Assembly (NCBI RefSeq): GCF_002234675.1
Contig: NC_019872.2
Span: 12,645,950-12,709,949 of the forward strand
Origin: Oryzias latipes
Taxonomy: Eukaryota; Chordata; Actinopteri; Beloniformes; Adrianichthyidae
Direction: 5' to 3'
DNA: 64,000 nucleotides
Made by a program: the position numbers and the translations under genes. The notes beneath the pieces are model-generated. The model was not told the DNA's origin. It searched no databases and saw nothing but the letters and a program-made list of their open reading frames with translations. Of the stretch, positions 23,301-33,966 are shown one piece after another. Numbering within the stretch: position 1 is the stretch's first letter; the number at the start of each line of letters is the position of its first letter.

Positions 23301-26300
23301 GACAGGGACGTGGACTCACAAGGGTGCTTCACCACCAGCCCATTTTGCCTTGTATTAAAAAGTGCCCTCTTTCTTTGTATTAGCATTAATACATTTCTGT
23401 TAGTGATAAAAGAAAAATTGTGCCTACAACCCCCCCGGTATTCTATCAAACCCATTTCCTTGTAAGCCAGGGATTCTGAGCTGTTGCTTCTGTATTTGCG
23501 GCTCCGCTCTGACTCAGAGTCGCCAGAGAGATTTAGGGAAAGCCGGGGACATCCCAAAGGTTCTCTATTGGGTTGTGATCTGGTGACTGTGGAGGCCATT
23601 TGAGGACAGTGAACTCATTGTCATGTTCAAGAAACCAATCTGAGATGATTCCACCTTTATGACATGGCGTGTTATCCTGCTGGAAGTAGCCATCAGAAGA
23701 TGGGTAGACTGTGGTCATGAAGGGATGAACATGGTCAGCAGCAATACTCAGGTAGGCTGTGCTGTTGTAACACTGCTCAGTTGGTACTAAGGGGCCCAAA
23801 CTGTGCCAAGAAAATATCCCCCACACCATTACACCACCACCGTCTCCAGCCTGAACCGTTGATACGAGGCAGGATGGATCCCTTATTTCGTGTTGTTTAC
23901 GCCAAATTCTGACTTACCATCTGAATGCCGCAGCAGAAATCGAGACTCGTTAGACCATGCAACATTTTTCCAATCGTCTACTGTCCAGTTTTGGTGAGTC
24001 TGTGCAAATTGTAGCCTTAGTTTCCTGTTCTTAGCTGACAGGAGTGGCGCCCTATGTGTTCTTCTGCTGCTGTAGCCCATCTGGCTCAAGGTTGGACATG
24101 TTGTGCGTTCAGAGATGCTCTTCTGCAGACCTCGATTGTAAGGAGTGGTTATTTGAGTTACTGTTGCCTTTCTATCAGCTTGAACCCGTCTGGCCATTCT
24201 CCTCTGACCTCTAGAATCAACAAGGCATTTCTGTCCACAGAACTGCCGATCACTGGATATTTTCTCTTTTTCAGACCATTCTCTGTAAACCCTAGAGATG
24301 GTTGTGTGCGAGAAAATCCCACATACTCAGACCGTCCCGTCTGGCATCAACAACTAGGTCACAATTAAAGTCACTTAAATCTCCTTTCTTTTCCTTTCTG
24401 ATGCTGACTTTGAAGTGCAGCAGATGGTCTTGACCATGTCGACTTGCCTTAATGCTTAAAGTTGCTGCCATGTGATTGGCTGGTTAAATTTTTTTTATTA
24501 AGGAGCAGGTGCGCAGGTGTATCTAATTAGGTGGCCGGTGAATGTACATTTACATATTATTTTTAAGAAAATGGTAAATGGCGTATACTTATACAGCACT
24601 ATTCTATCTTCTTCATGGCCCAAAGTGCTTTACAGTCACAGTCCCATTCATCCATCCACACACACATTCACACACTGGTGGCGGCTCCGCTGCCGAACAC
24701 TAGCGCCAGCCTCCCACCAGAGGTAAGGGGGGGTTCAGTGTCTTGCCCAAGGACACTTCGACACATGGGTGTGCAAGGCGGGAATCTAACCTGCAATATC
24801 ACGATCATGGGTTGACCGCCCTACCGCTGCACCATGGCCACCCGTAAGTTGAAAGCAAAAAAGTTAACTTTAAATGTGTGATAACATTTAGTCGTACTTT
24901 AGTATGATTATGGTCTAGAAAAAAGGATAGTTGGACTGTTGTGACCCTAAAAATAGGATATATTTGGCAGTAAAGTGTTTAATATATCCACTTTGAAGAT
25001 ACACAACAAATTTTGAGTAAAACACACTTATTTTAACACCAATTACCTGTGTAATATTCCTAAATGAGCATTTATAGCTAATTTTAATTTGGTCTTAAAA
25101 AAGGCAGAACACTACAATTTACATTGAGAAATCTTGCCAAAACAATTATATTAGTTGTACTAGCAGTTTTTTTTTTAACTCATAATAAACAATTTTTTTT
25201 AAACTTGTTTTGGGATGAACATTTTTTCCAGTGTATCAGGCTTATTGCTGATAGCGCTTAAAATTTCCCTCACCTAACATCAGAAGCTGAGAAACATTCT
25301 TGTCCATAAAGGAGAGACATTTAGCCTGTTCATCTATCCAAAAAGGGAGATTTGTTTTTCTTCAAACTGACTACAGGCTGCGCTGGGGTTTGTTGTTTTT
25401 AAAAAGCATTTAGAAACCGAGGCAGCACGGGGCAGAGAAAGGACTGTGACAAGGCCTGATCTTGCTCCAGCTGGACAAACATTTCATCCATCAGAGTGTT
25501 GAGAAGTCAGGCCTCTCTAATCGGGGTGCTCTCTCTCACCCCCACCCTTCTGTCCTGTATAAAAAGCCTACTGTCAACAGGGCTCTAAAGGGTTCTTTAT
25601 GTCTTGAAAGCTCTTCTCAGTCAACACTTTTAAACTTTTTTTCTCACATCTGTCCATCGACAAAAACATGAGTAAATAATGTCGTTCTGTTGTGTTTGCA
25701 GAGGATCAGCGATTGCTAACAGCCTTTCTCAGATCGTCATCTGTCTGCTGTTGTTTGGTTATATCAGATGGAGGAAGCTTCATGAGAAGACATGGGGAGG
25801 TGAGGCCATCACACATGTATTCTTGACGTAGGCTTATACTTATGTAGTTCTTTACTGTGTTCTTAGAAGGCCTGAAGGGGGCTTTGCAGTCACAGCCCCA
25901 TTCACCCATGCACACACATTCACAAACTGATGACGGCTCCACGTGTTTTTAAATACTAAAAGACCAAGCTATTTTAGACATGAATCTGCATCAGCTGGTG
26001 ATCCTCATTAGTATCCTGTCCTCTGCTGTGGGACATTAAAAATAATTTCTATTTTGATTCCTCTTCAGGCTGGACCACCAACTGTCTGCAAGACTGGGGT
26101 TCCTACATGAAGCTGGCAACCCCTAGTGCTCTGATGATCTGCCTTGAATGGTGGGTGTGGGAGATCGGAGGGTTTCTTGCAGGTCAGTCATTCACTGAAT
26201 ATGCACACATTTGTTTTTCCAACATTTTAAGGTAACTCACTATCAAAGATTACAGCAAATATTTAAAAACAAACCATTTTCAAAACTATATTATGCCTGA

Positions 26301-29300
26301 ACAAAATGGTGGTTATTTGCAGTCCGGCTGAATTTTGTGCTTAGATAGCAGTTTGGCTTCACTGTTACCACTTTGACTCCATTAAGGATTATGCTTTTTA
26401 GTGTTCAATGTTTAGAAAGACATTTCACAATCAGAGGATGATGTGGCGTGTGTCAAGTTATGTAAAATACTTCGGACTGAGGGCATTACACTTTCTTTCC
26501 ACATGTGTGTTTGTTTACTTGTCAGTCTGATGGAAATACCCATAACCTCTCCCATGAAACGTCACCTGTGGTAATTTTCTGCCTCAAAAAACAATAGCAT
26601 TCTTCAAATTTTGGCATGGACTCGGCGGAGTGGGTTGGTAGTAATAATAAAAAAGAAAAAAAATAATACTTTAAAGGAGTAGTAAACAATGTTATGTTCT
26701 GCAAAATAACAACATGAATGATATTGTCTATTCATATGCTGTAGATTAGGTCCTTTACCAGGTTTGACATATTTTAATTCCCTCCATTTGTTCCGTCTTA
26801 TGTATTAGAAATGTCAACATTTATAACATTTTATCTTTGTGTTATTCTCCATAATTAAAGGCATTTCCAAAGTCTAATATTGGTTTTTATTTTAAGTATT
26901 TGCAGAAAGACACCTAAAAAACATTCGAGTGTAATCCTTGTAACTACCTTAACAGGACTCCAGTTGCTGCATATTTGTGTAGTTGTTTTATTATATAAAG
27001 GTGTGCCTAACATTACATGCACAGCATTACAGTTGATACTGTCAAAGAATTTGCATTATTTTGATTTTATACCTTTTTTCAACTTGTCTTTGTTTTACCT
27101 TTCATTCGACAACAAACACCACAGGTTGAACATTTAATGTATATCAGAGGCATTTCAACAGATAAAATGAGTACTGTTATGCTTCTTGCTCTTAAATTGT
27201 GACTCCAGAACCACATTGTGCTTTTAAAAAATTCCCTTTGATTTTTGTGTTTTTAACATGTTTTTGTGGCTTTTTTCTGATGATGGTGGGATACAATATA
27301 GATGAAAGAAAATAAGCTTAAAAATTGCATTTCTGAATATTTATTGAAATTATTGTAAATTAGGAGCAGAAAAAAATGCAGTTGGAAAAAGAGCTATTCG
27401 TTAAGCTGGGTGGACCACAAGCCTCCTGCTTCGAGTTCTCGGCAACGGGGAGGGGAGGGGGGGGGGGGGGTTCTCAGAGGTGGATTTCTAATGAACTATT
27501 GCCGCTCTGCAGAAACTATATCCTAGAAAAAAACATGTATTTCTATTTTGGCTAAAAACTGCACAATCATGATTAAAAGATCACTGGGAATGATTTAAAA
27601 TGGACCAAAATGTGTTCAGAGTGGGTCTTAACTTTATTTTGATCTGCTAAGAAGTCATACTAAAGACATTTTTTTCATCCAGGTGCACTTGGGGAGAAGG
27701 ATCTTGCTGCCCAGCATGTGTTGGTGGAAATAGGAAGTTTATCATACATGGTATGAGACACCATCATTTTTCAACAACACTTAATAGAAAGTCATTTATA
27801 CTCTAGTTATTAATAATCCTTGTAAAGATTAATTGACACCATTTGAACTCTTGTAGTTTCCTTTAGGTATCAGTGCAGCAGTGTGTGTGCGTGTTGGAAA
27901 TGCTTTAGGGGCTGGAAACATCACCAGAGCCTTTGTTGCCTGCAAGTTGGCCCTAGTTTTGGCAGGTATGTGGATACATACAAATAAAAATACTTGTTTT
28001 TGTAACTAATAATGTTACATATTTTAAAACACCTGCAAGATTGTTAAAAACCATGTAAGCAATATTGTTAATAAGCTGTCCAACTCATCAGGTGATTCAT
28101 GTCTTTACTGCAGGAGTGCTTTCTGTGGTCCAGGGTGTTGTCATTGCATGCTGTAAGCCTGTTGCTGGTAGCATATTTACCTCTGATATGTGAGTTTGAT
28201 TTTAGCATGCCTCTATAGCTGCCCCTTGTACAAGCAACTCTGGTTTTGACTTTTTTTTCCTATCCACAGTGACATTTTGGAGATTGTGTCAAATAATCTT
28301 ACAGTCTACATATTTCTTCAGTTCTTTGACTCTATCCTGGTAGGTTATTGGTAGTTATTTGCTTTTGAGGCAACAGAGAGTCATCTCAAATAAGAGACGA
28401 CTCTCTGATTTGACTCTATGTATGATGTATTTACTTGTTCCCTTAATGAAAGCGCCACATAGACAACCACATCTTTTGCATTTAAAACATCTTAAAAGCT
28501 GCGCAAATTCTAAAACTATGCATGAACGGAAAAGGGCAGACAGAAGGAAATAATATTATTATGCTGCCCCTGGATTTACTTAGGAAGCTGACTTTTGTTT
28601 TTTTTAGTAAGTATTTTTTAAAATAATTTGTGGGCCCTTTTAGTGTGTCTCCTCAGGGATTCTCGTAGGATCAGGTTTGCAGAAAATTGCTGCCTTGACC
28701 AACTTGGTTTCGTACTACTGCATTGGGCTGCCTGTTGGAGCTGCCCTAATGTTTGGTGCCCACCTGAGGATATTAGGTAATACATTTATCGTGTCAATGC
28801 TGTGCGTAAAACAAAAGCACTATTAAAGTCACAATAGTAATTGTTTTCTTGCATTTTTGTATGTTTCCGTCAGGCTTGTGGCTGGGTATTCTAACCTGTT
28901 CGTGTATTCAGGCAGCTTTCTTTTTGGTTGTGATCTTCAAAATTGACTGGAATAAAATCACACTCAAGGTAAGGTGCCACCATGAAAGATCCAAGAAAAG
29001 AACAAAATAATTATCTGGAATCTAAGTCATAATGTAGAGAATTTTTCTTTCTTAGCTGTTTCTTTTCTGGGTTGCATGGTGCAACAGTGGTTATCACTCA
29101 CCTCACAGAAAGAAGGCCACAGTGCAAATCTCTTATTGTATAGTTTGCATGTTGTCCCAGTGCATGTGTGGGTTTTCTTTGGGGACTCTGGCTTCCTCTC
29201 ACAGTTCTAAAATATGCTTTATAGTTTAATTGATTACTCTAAATTGTCCCTAGCTGTGAGTGCTTGGTTGGCTGGCAACCTGTCCAGGGTGTACCCCGCC

Positions 29301-31431
29301 TTTGCCCAACAGTTAGGCTCCAGCAGCCCTACAACCCCAACAGGGATACAGCAGGTTAAGAAAATGAATGGATTTTTCTCATCTGATGTCACTTTTTTAT
29401 GGAATTACTGTTCTGTGGTATTAACTTTGCAAGGATTTGATGTTGTAAGCTTGTGCCCTCTCAGTCGTCTTGCATAATAATCTAATATAAATTCTTGAAG
29501 TCCTACTCTGATCATATTTTGATCTATTTTAAAAGCATTCCCAGGGGTCTTTAATTATATTTATGCTGTTTTTAGGCAAAATCTGTTGTTTTTAAAAGAA
29601 TAATTTCTGTAGAGGCTGCATGGTGGCGCAGTGTTTAACGCTCTTGCCTCACAGCAAAAAGGCCCCTGGTTCAAGTCCTGGCTGGGGGACTCTGAACCCC
29701 GTGGGTTTTCTCTGGGGTCTCTGGCTTTCTCCCACTGTCTAAAAACATGGTCAATTGGTTAATCTAAATTGTCGCTAGGTGTGAGAGTGCGTGGGTGTGT
29801 GATTGTGGACACTCTACCTTGCGACAGACTGACGACCTGTCCAGGGTGCCCCCTGCCTTTGCCCACAAGTGGCCGGGATAGACTCCGGCAGCCCCGTGAC
29901 CCCGAAAGGAAATAAACAGAAAATGAATGGGTTTCTGTAGAGCACATGTGTCCAACTCAAGGGCCACATAAAATGACGTGGCGGGCCACATTGGCCTGCA
30001 GAACATTAAAGTTTTTAAATTCTTAAAATAAAAAATAAAAAAATTGGTGTGTATTCATTCATATCTAGGAGGAATTGGACTTGAAATATCAAATTGGGCA
30101 ACTACACATTAGGACTTAAACACTGTCCATATAACCTAACCTGACAGAATCAAATTTAAGAGTATTTATGCTAGAGTAACAAGCAAACATATGTTTTCTA
30201 TGCAACTGCAATTGTCACTTTAAAAAGTTATAATAATAAATAAAGAGTTATTTAACATTAAGGAGTAGTTACGTTTATTTTTCATTACATTTAGTTACAT
30301 GTATAAGTTATATCTGGCCCTTTGAGGACAGCCACTATGCTGATGTGGCCCTCGGTTAAAATGAGTTTGACACCCCTGCTGTAGAGCGACATTAGTTCAT
30401 TGAAATTAGCCTTTGAGCTGTGGGCAGGACTGTTGGTGTGGAGCAACCCCACTTCCTGTCACCCATCTGTTTATACACTTTACCGCTAATTTACAGCCCA
30501 ACCTAACATCACTGGTGACAATGGCAAGCAATATTGGAGCTATGCAGCCGTACAGTTGTGAGCCGGATGTCAGCTCAGACAAGTAAAACAAAAACCTAGT
30601 GAATCTAGTTTTCTGCAAGTGGATAAATCAGAATTGAACAGAGCAGGGATTTTTTGGCCCATCTATTTTATTTTCTTCATCACAAAAAATCTGTTAAAAA
30701 CACCAAAAACACAGTTTTCCTCTGAGCAGGTCTTTAAGCCCTAGTTTTTTCAAAAAATTAATTTGTTTAAAGTTAAGTGAAAGTTAAGCAAAAGAGTAAT
30801 TGTGTTCTTTGTTTCAGTTCTTGAGCTCATTTGTAATGTTTTTTTAGGCACAGCTGCGAGCTGGAAAAACTGTCGTTTTGACAACAATGTGTCCTGCCAG
30901 TACAGTGACTGAAGTGATGCTGCAAGACGTTGGTGACATCCCAGACATGGTAACTGCGCGGCATTTAGCTTTAGGGCTTTTTCTTGATGACTTATTAAGT
31001 AAGCTGGATGACAGTTGGGCCATTCACACATTTACTAATGTCTTCATCTCTGCACCCTGAAGGCCCAGTTGAACAGTGAAGCAGCTCTTAAAACAGATGG
31101 CTACGGACCTGTCAGCACTCAGGATCAGGGCGTGACAGTGGGTCCTGAAACTGAAGAAAACAACATCCATGCTGGAGGGACTGAGAAGGATCCTGAGCAG
31201 AACAAACACACGTCAAGCACAAAATCGGAGAAGCAGCTCCCTGTCTCAGAGCTGATCAAGCGCAGAGGATTTACATTATTGATTTTAGCTCTTATTTTGG
31301 CCATAGGGGTTGCCGTCCATATTGCCGTTCCTGCACCTGAGCCAAGTGTCAGAAGCAATTTTACCCTAAACTGGGGCAACGGCTCCACTCCTACCCCTCG
31401 GACTTCATTAAACCTAACCTCATCCCTCTGA
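17325..31431 (+). CDS. slc47a1: SLC47A1 / MATE1, multidrug and toxin extrusion protein
   Basis: H+-coupled exporter of organic cations in the plasma membrane of epithelia. There are 17 coding exons: 17325-17537, 17743-17844, 19457-19525, 19623-19771, 20036-20078, 20328-20372, 22300-22397, 25702-25799, 26069-26182, 27683-27750, 27857-27965, 28114-28189, 28270-28339, 28644-28776, 28874-28968, 30848-30949 and 31063-31431. All have AG/GT borders and matching phases, 1,953 nt, 650 residues. The MATE core is complete; the last exon supplies the final membrane span (FTLLILALILAIGVAVHIAV). Residues matching human MATE1 sites, offset +26: Cys89 (C63), Glu299 and Glu304 in CLEWWVWEIGG (E273, E278), Glu326 in AAQHVLVEIG (E300). 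The fourth acidic site (E389) is Asp415 in FLQFFDSIL. Human MATE1 has 570 residues; the extra length is in the N-terminal tail and the hydrophilic segment at about 529-590. A paralogue name (slc47a2-like) is possible. Confidence 0.97.
18640..18912 (+). repeat. RTE-tailed SINE-like repeat in slc47a1 intron 2
   Basis: Same block order as the copy at 8,840-9,131: GACTGGTGCACGGGAAAC, GAGACCTTTCACGCTACTGCC, CAGGGTTGTGTCGGAAAGGGC and GCTGTGGCAACCCCTGACAG. Confidence 0.75.
18913..19456 (+). other. Rest of slc47a1 intron 2
   Basis: AT-rich, with long A and T runs. No recognisable element beyond the preceding SINE-like copy. Confidence 0.4.
20648..20829. mobile_element. Palindromic hAT-type MITE in slc47a1 intron 6
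   Basis: The two halves are near inverses: GGGTGTCCAAATCCAGGCCT on the left and the reverse of AGTCCTGGAATTGGACAC on the right, with TTTCCAGAAATCCTGCCTC and GTGTTTAGCCAATTAGGAGC inside. This is the widespread fish MITE that starts CAGGGGTGTCC. A clean target duplication is not visible because the right end has decayed. Confidence 0.75.
21330..21920. repeat. AT-rich satellite, about 115-120 bp period, in slc47a1 intron 6
   Basis: Four to five diverged units recur. Each contains a CTATAATGCTAATAA-type start (near 21,480, 21,595, 21,717 and 21,810), a TCTTACTAGCATC-type block, AATAATGCTT..TTAATTTGTTAAC and AATAAATCTTATTAAGCTTA. The array ends in AAGTGTTAC. Confidence 0.8.
22465..22630. repeat. 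Left part of a dispersed fish repeat in slc47a1 intron 7
   Basis: AAAATCTCACC..GGATTTTTGTCTAGTTTC...AAATATCTTATTACACTTGA..CAAGGC is a very common teleost MITE-like sequence. A plausible right end of the same kind lies at about 25,090-25,235 (GAAATCTTGCC, AACTTGTTTTGGGATG). The intervening Tc1 and SINE insertions may have split one older element. Confidence 0.45.
22650..22820. repeat. Retroposon-type end with AATAAAA array
   Basis: TTTATTATTTGTGTAGCACTTAGAAAAGC then AAAGTGCTTAACATAAAATTG and AAACAATAAAA units resemble the similar piece at 58,640-58,745, which has TTTATTTGTATAGCACC and ACAAAGTTCTTCACAGTA. Confidence 0.5.
23171..24546 (-). mobile_element. Tc1/mariner element with broken transposase
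   Basis: Terminal inverted repeats begin TACACCCAATGGCCAC on the left and, read backwards, TACATTCACCGGCCAC on the right, with TA at each end as expected for Tc1-family target sites. The minus strand carries two separate transposase fragments. At 23,883-24,197 is the N-terminal half (MARRVQADRK start, RTHRAPLLSAKNRKLRLQFA, WSNESRF). At 23,533-23,829 is the DDE catalytic half (FQQDNTPCHKG and WPPQSPDHNPIENLWD). Between them and downstream are frame breaks and non-matching sequence, so it cannot be active. It is a dead copy in slc47a1 intron 7, antisense to the gene. Confidence 0.9.
24569..24843 (-). repeat. tRNA-derived SINE (family 1), near full length
   Basis: Read on the minus strand it starts with a tRNA-like head, GGTGCAGCGGTAGGGCGGTC (A box) and GCAGGTTAGATTCCCGCC (B box). 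The middle is GTGTCCTTGGGCAAGACACT, and the end reads AAGTATACGCCATTTACCAT. It lies right beside the Tc1 element. Confidence 0.85.
25831..25943 (-). repeat. Fragment of SINE family 1 in slc47a1 intron 8
   Basis: It holds the block ACTTATGTAGTTCTTTACTG, then GGGGCTTTGCAGTCACAGCC and CATTCACCCATGCACACACA, the 3' half of the same family found at 24,569-24,843. Confidence 0.75.
26183..27219 (+). other. slc47a1 intron 9, unremarkable part
   Basis: AT-rich intron sequence with small open frames and no recognisable element until copy C of the TIR family begins near 27,220. Confidence 0.4.
27220..27632 (+). repeat. Copy C of the TIR repeat family
   Basis: Shared blocks are TTTTGTGTTTTTAAC, GAAAGAAAATAAGCTTAAAA, GGAGCAGAAAAAAATGCAGT, TGCCGCTCTGCAGAAACTAT, GGCTAAAAACTGCACAATCA and GAGTGGGTCTTAAC. 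A G-run has replaced part of the middle. Confidence 0.65.
29068..29371 (+). repeat. SINE family 2, decayed copy in slc47a1 intron 15
   Basis: The head GGTTGCATGGTGCAACAGTG, the GTGGGTTTTCTTTGGGGACT block, AACCTGTCCAGGGTGTACCC and GGCTCCAGCAGCCCT...AACAGGGATACAGC match the better copy at 29,615-29,931. Confidence 0.75.
29615..29931 (+). mobile_element. SINE family 2, full-length, with 11-bp target duplication
   Basis: The tRNA-like head has TGGTGGCGCAGTGTTTAACG (A box region) and CTGGTTCAAGTCCTGGC (B box). The tail is CAGGGTGCCCCCTGCC...CGGCAGCCCCGTGACCCCGA. It is flanked by TTTCTGTAGAG at 29,604-29,614 and 29,932-29,942, a clear retroposition duplication. It lies inside repeat copy E. Confidence 0.9.
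29943..30378. mobile_element. hAT-type MITE, 436 bp, with 8-bp target duplication
   Basis: The left end is CACATGTGTCCAACTC; the right end read backwards is CAGGGGTGTCAAACTC. GGGCCACAT-type subterminal sequences occur on both sides. It is flanked by CTGTAGAG at 29,935-29,942 and 30,379-30,386. There is no coding capacity. It inserted directly next to the SINE, re-using its target duplication. Confidence 0.88.
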
Positions 31432-33966
31432 GCTAGTGGAGCCACAATGTTCTCACAAACACTGAATTCAAGTGTTGAACTCTTCGTAAGCAGCCTCACC
31501 GGCGGTTCTGTTGTGGAAAGGAAGATACCTTGTTGTTGAGCTGCTGAGTGAATGCATGAAACACTCTAAGCAAAGTCGTCTGGCACTGACTCTGCCATAA
31601 AGAACAAAGGTCTTACAGAAACTGTGTGGTTCAATGTGAGATACATATTAGAGCCTACAACTTGCAAATCCTTCTCCGAGGACATTATGGAACCAACCGT
31701 TTTTCCAGCTTTTTATAACCAATACTGCTCTGGATTTCATTTGTGCATTGGATTGTGACATCTTCTGCACCTTCCAGCATACAGTGAAGAAAGACGTTTC
31801 CTGATGTTTTCAAAAAAACAAAATACAGAACAGAATGAGCCTTTTGTGTCCTACCAAAAGCTTTTCTGGAGCAAGAAGCTGTTCAGCACAGCTTGACCTA
31901 TTTTTCAAGCTCAACAATATCAATATAAAAAACAAGAAACTGGACCAAAGCAAAATGTATGAATTGAGTATCTTGATCTTTTTATTACTATAGTTAATGA
32001 TGCTTATTTATACTCAATAGTGTCTGTATAAATTGAATTTTGAAATATGTTTATATATACAATTGTATAAATTCTTTGGGGCATCATCTACAGTTTAAAA
32101 CTGTTGGTATAATCTTTTTTTAGACCAAAATTGAATTGTTAGATGTCCTAATGTATTTCAGTGGTTTCCATTTGAAACAGCATTTTTTAATGCTTTGCAT
32201 TTAATCTGTTTTAGTGTTTTTTATAGATCACGAGTCTAAAAAATATATTTTTTTTAATTTTTAAAAAGTAACTGAATTCTTCGGACTATGTGGAACATCA
32301 AGCAAAACTAAACTTTATTCAACTAAAAGTCCGACTTAATTCAACTCATTTAGCAAACTGTTGCAGCACAGTACATATCACTCTCCAAGGTACCTGACTA
32401 CAGTACCCATAATGCTCCAACAATCCATGAAGCGGTGCGGCTTGGTAATTTACCAAAGTGGAACATTTTAACACATTTTAAGGGTGCAATGTACCACCGG
32501 ATTATTAGGTGCACTGTCTATTATTGCACAAAAGTCAAGGACTTTAAGTGTGCCTCGTGGTCCTAAAAATGTGGTAAGGGTCAATTAAGAAGATCTGAGT
32601 TTATTAGAGTTTGTTGGATTTAAAAGTCTCTGGCAGTGATGCACCAACAATGATAAAATAAGCTGTCGTTTTTTTATTTTGTATTTATCATCATTGACAT
32701 TACACCACATGACTATATCTGCTGCATTATGATGACTCCATGTGGTACAGGGTGTCTTTTATTTTAAAAGGAAGTCCTGTGTCAAAAGTTATTATATTTC
32801 ACATTTAGAAAGAAAATTCTCTTTATTTTTTATTTATGCAAAAAAGAGCAATTCTTTTATAATGATCATAAAAGTAACAGTAACATGCATGCAAATCAGT
32901 GTCTAATTTTTCAAAAGGGTGAAGTGAGACTTTGTGGCTTCCATTGGGTTGTGACGAGAAATCGACCAGAATGGCTCTTTAAGTGTTGAAGCTTGCAGAC
33001 TCCTGGTGTAGATCTTTAAGCAGCTGTATTCCAACATGCAATTTTCTGATAAGCAGTATTTTAACCAAATGTAACAATTCACATGTACACCAGTATTGAA
33101 TCATCTACCTGGAACATTGATTTTTTATGTATAATTATGCAGTCAAATGATGTTTGAGATGTCTAAAAACAAAAAAATTAAAATTATCTTGAATGCGATG
33201 TTTAACAAGAATAATTGTTGTGAATTCACAACCACATGTACTGAAATACACAGAGAGCAGGAAAACAGACTGCCCATGAAGAAATCAATGGATTTCAGTC
33301 CCACAGCTGTCAGAGAAAGCAGGGAGACATAGGGGACTTTTATCATACTGCATAGAGACACAATCAAGGGGTGAACATGAGCCCCTTTTAGTTACTACAG
33401 AACCGCAGAGCTCTTTATCATACAATATAGAAAGAAAAATCTTTACAAAGCCACTTGTCACTTGTTAGTGATGTCACAGCATGTTACTGATTGCAGTCCC
33501 TGGAAGCAAGGCAGCTGAGATTGCGGTCTCTGTGAGGAGCCGACGTCTGTTGATGAGCAAGATGTTTCCATGTATGAGTCAAACCTGATTTACATGTTGT
33601 GTAATGTTGAATTAAAATGCAAGCCTATTGATGCAATTGTGGCAAAGATCAATTTGTGAAAAAGTGCTACAGCCTGTGAGCAAACAGGTCTCATTAAGGG
33701 CAGATTGAAATGGTAAAAAATACAGCATATCCTATAAATTCCATAGGATTACTATGAAGGTGATTACACTGTTATTTAAAAAGATTAAAAGGCTTTTTAG
33801 CACTACAGAACATTTTCTTTGAAATTTGTGTTAAAAATGTTCTAAATTTACAAATACTGGGAAGTTCTGTGAATTAAGGTTTATATTTTGTGGGCTGGAA
33901 TCACTCCCACTGCCTTCACTGTGGTGTTTCAGAGAGCATAACAAATTAGTTTTAAATACTTTAAAC
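31432..33966 (+). other. slc47a1 3'UTR and AT-rich intergenic sequence
   Basis: The 3'UTR must begin at 31,432. Its end is not fixed because no clear AATAAA with downstream GT-rich sequence stands out in the first 600 bases. Beyond about 32,100 I see only AT-rich sequence and no supportable exon or complete repeat. Confidence 0.4.

Larger units (their letters stand above)
29494..30738 (-). repeat. Copy E of the TIR repeat family, split by two later insertions
   Basis: The two arms are 29,494-29,614 (3' part) and 30,387-30,738 (5' part), about 473 bp together. Read on the minus strand, the outer ends are CTTAAAGACCTGCTC and the inverse-like GAGTAGGACTTCAAG, showing terminal inverted repeats. 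The break point lies at the conserved GCTCTGCAG site, here CTCTACAG. Confidence 0.75.

Noticed and set aside
23114..23599. 161-codon minus-strand frame as an independent gene
   Set aside because: It is the decayed 3' part of the Tc1 element and its TIR.
29615..29700. tRNA gene
   Set aside because: It is the head of a retroposed SINE with target duplications, not an isolated tRNA.
31125..31499. 124-codon minus-strand frame
   Set aside because: It is the complement of the last slc47a1 exon.
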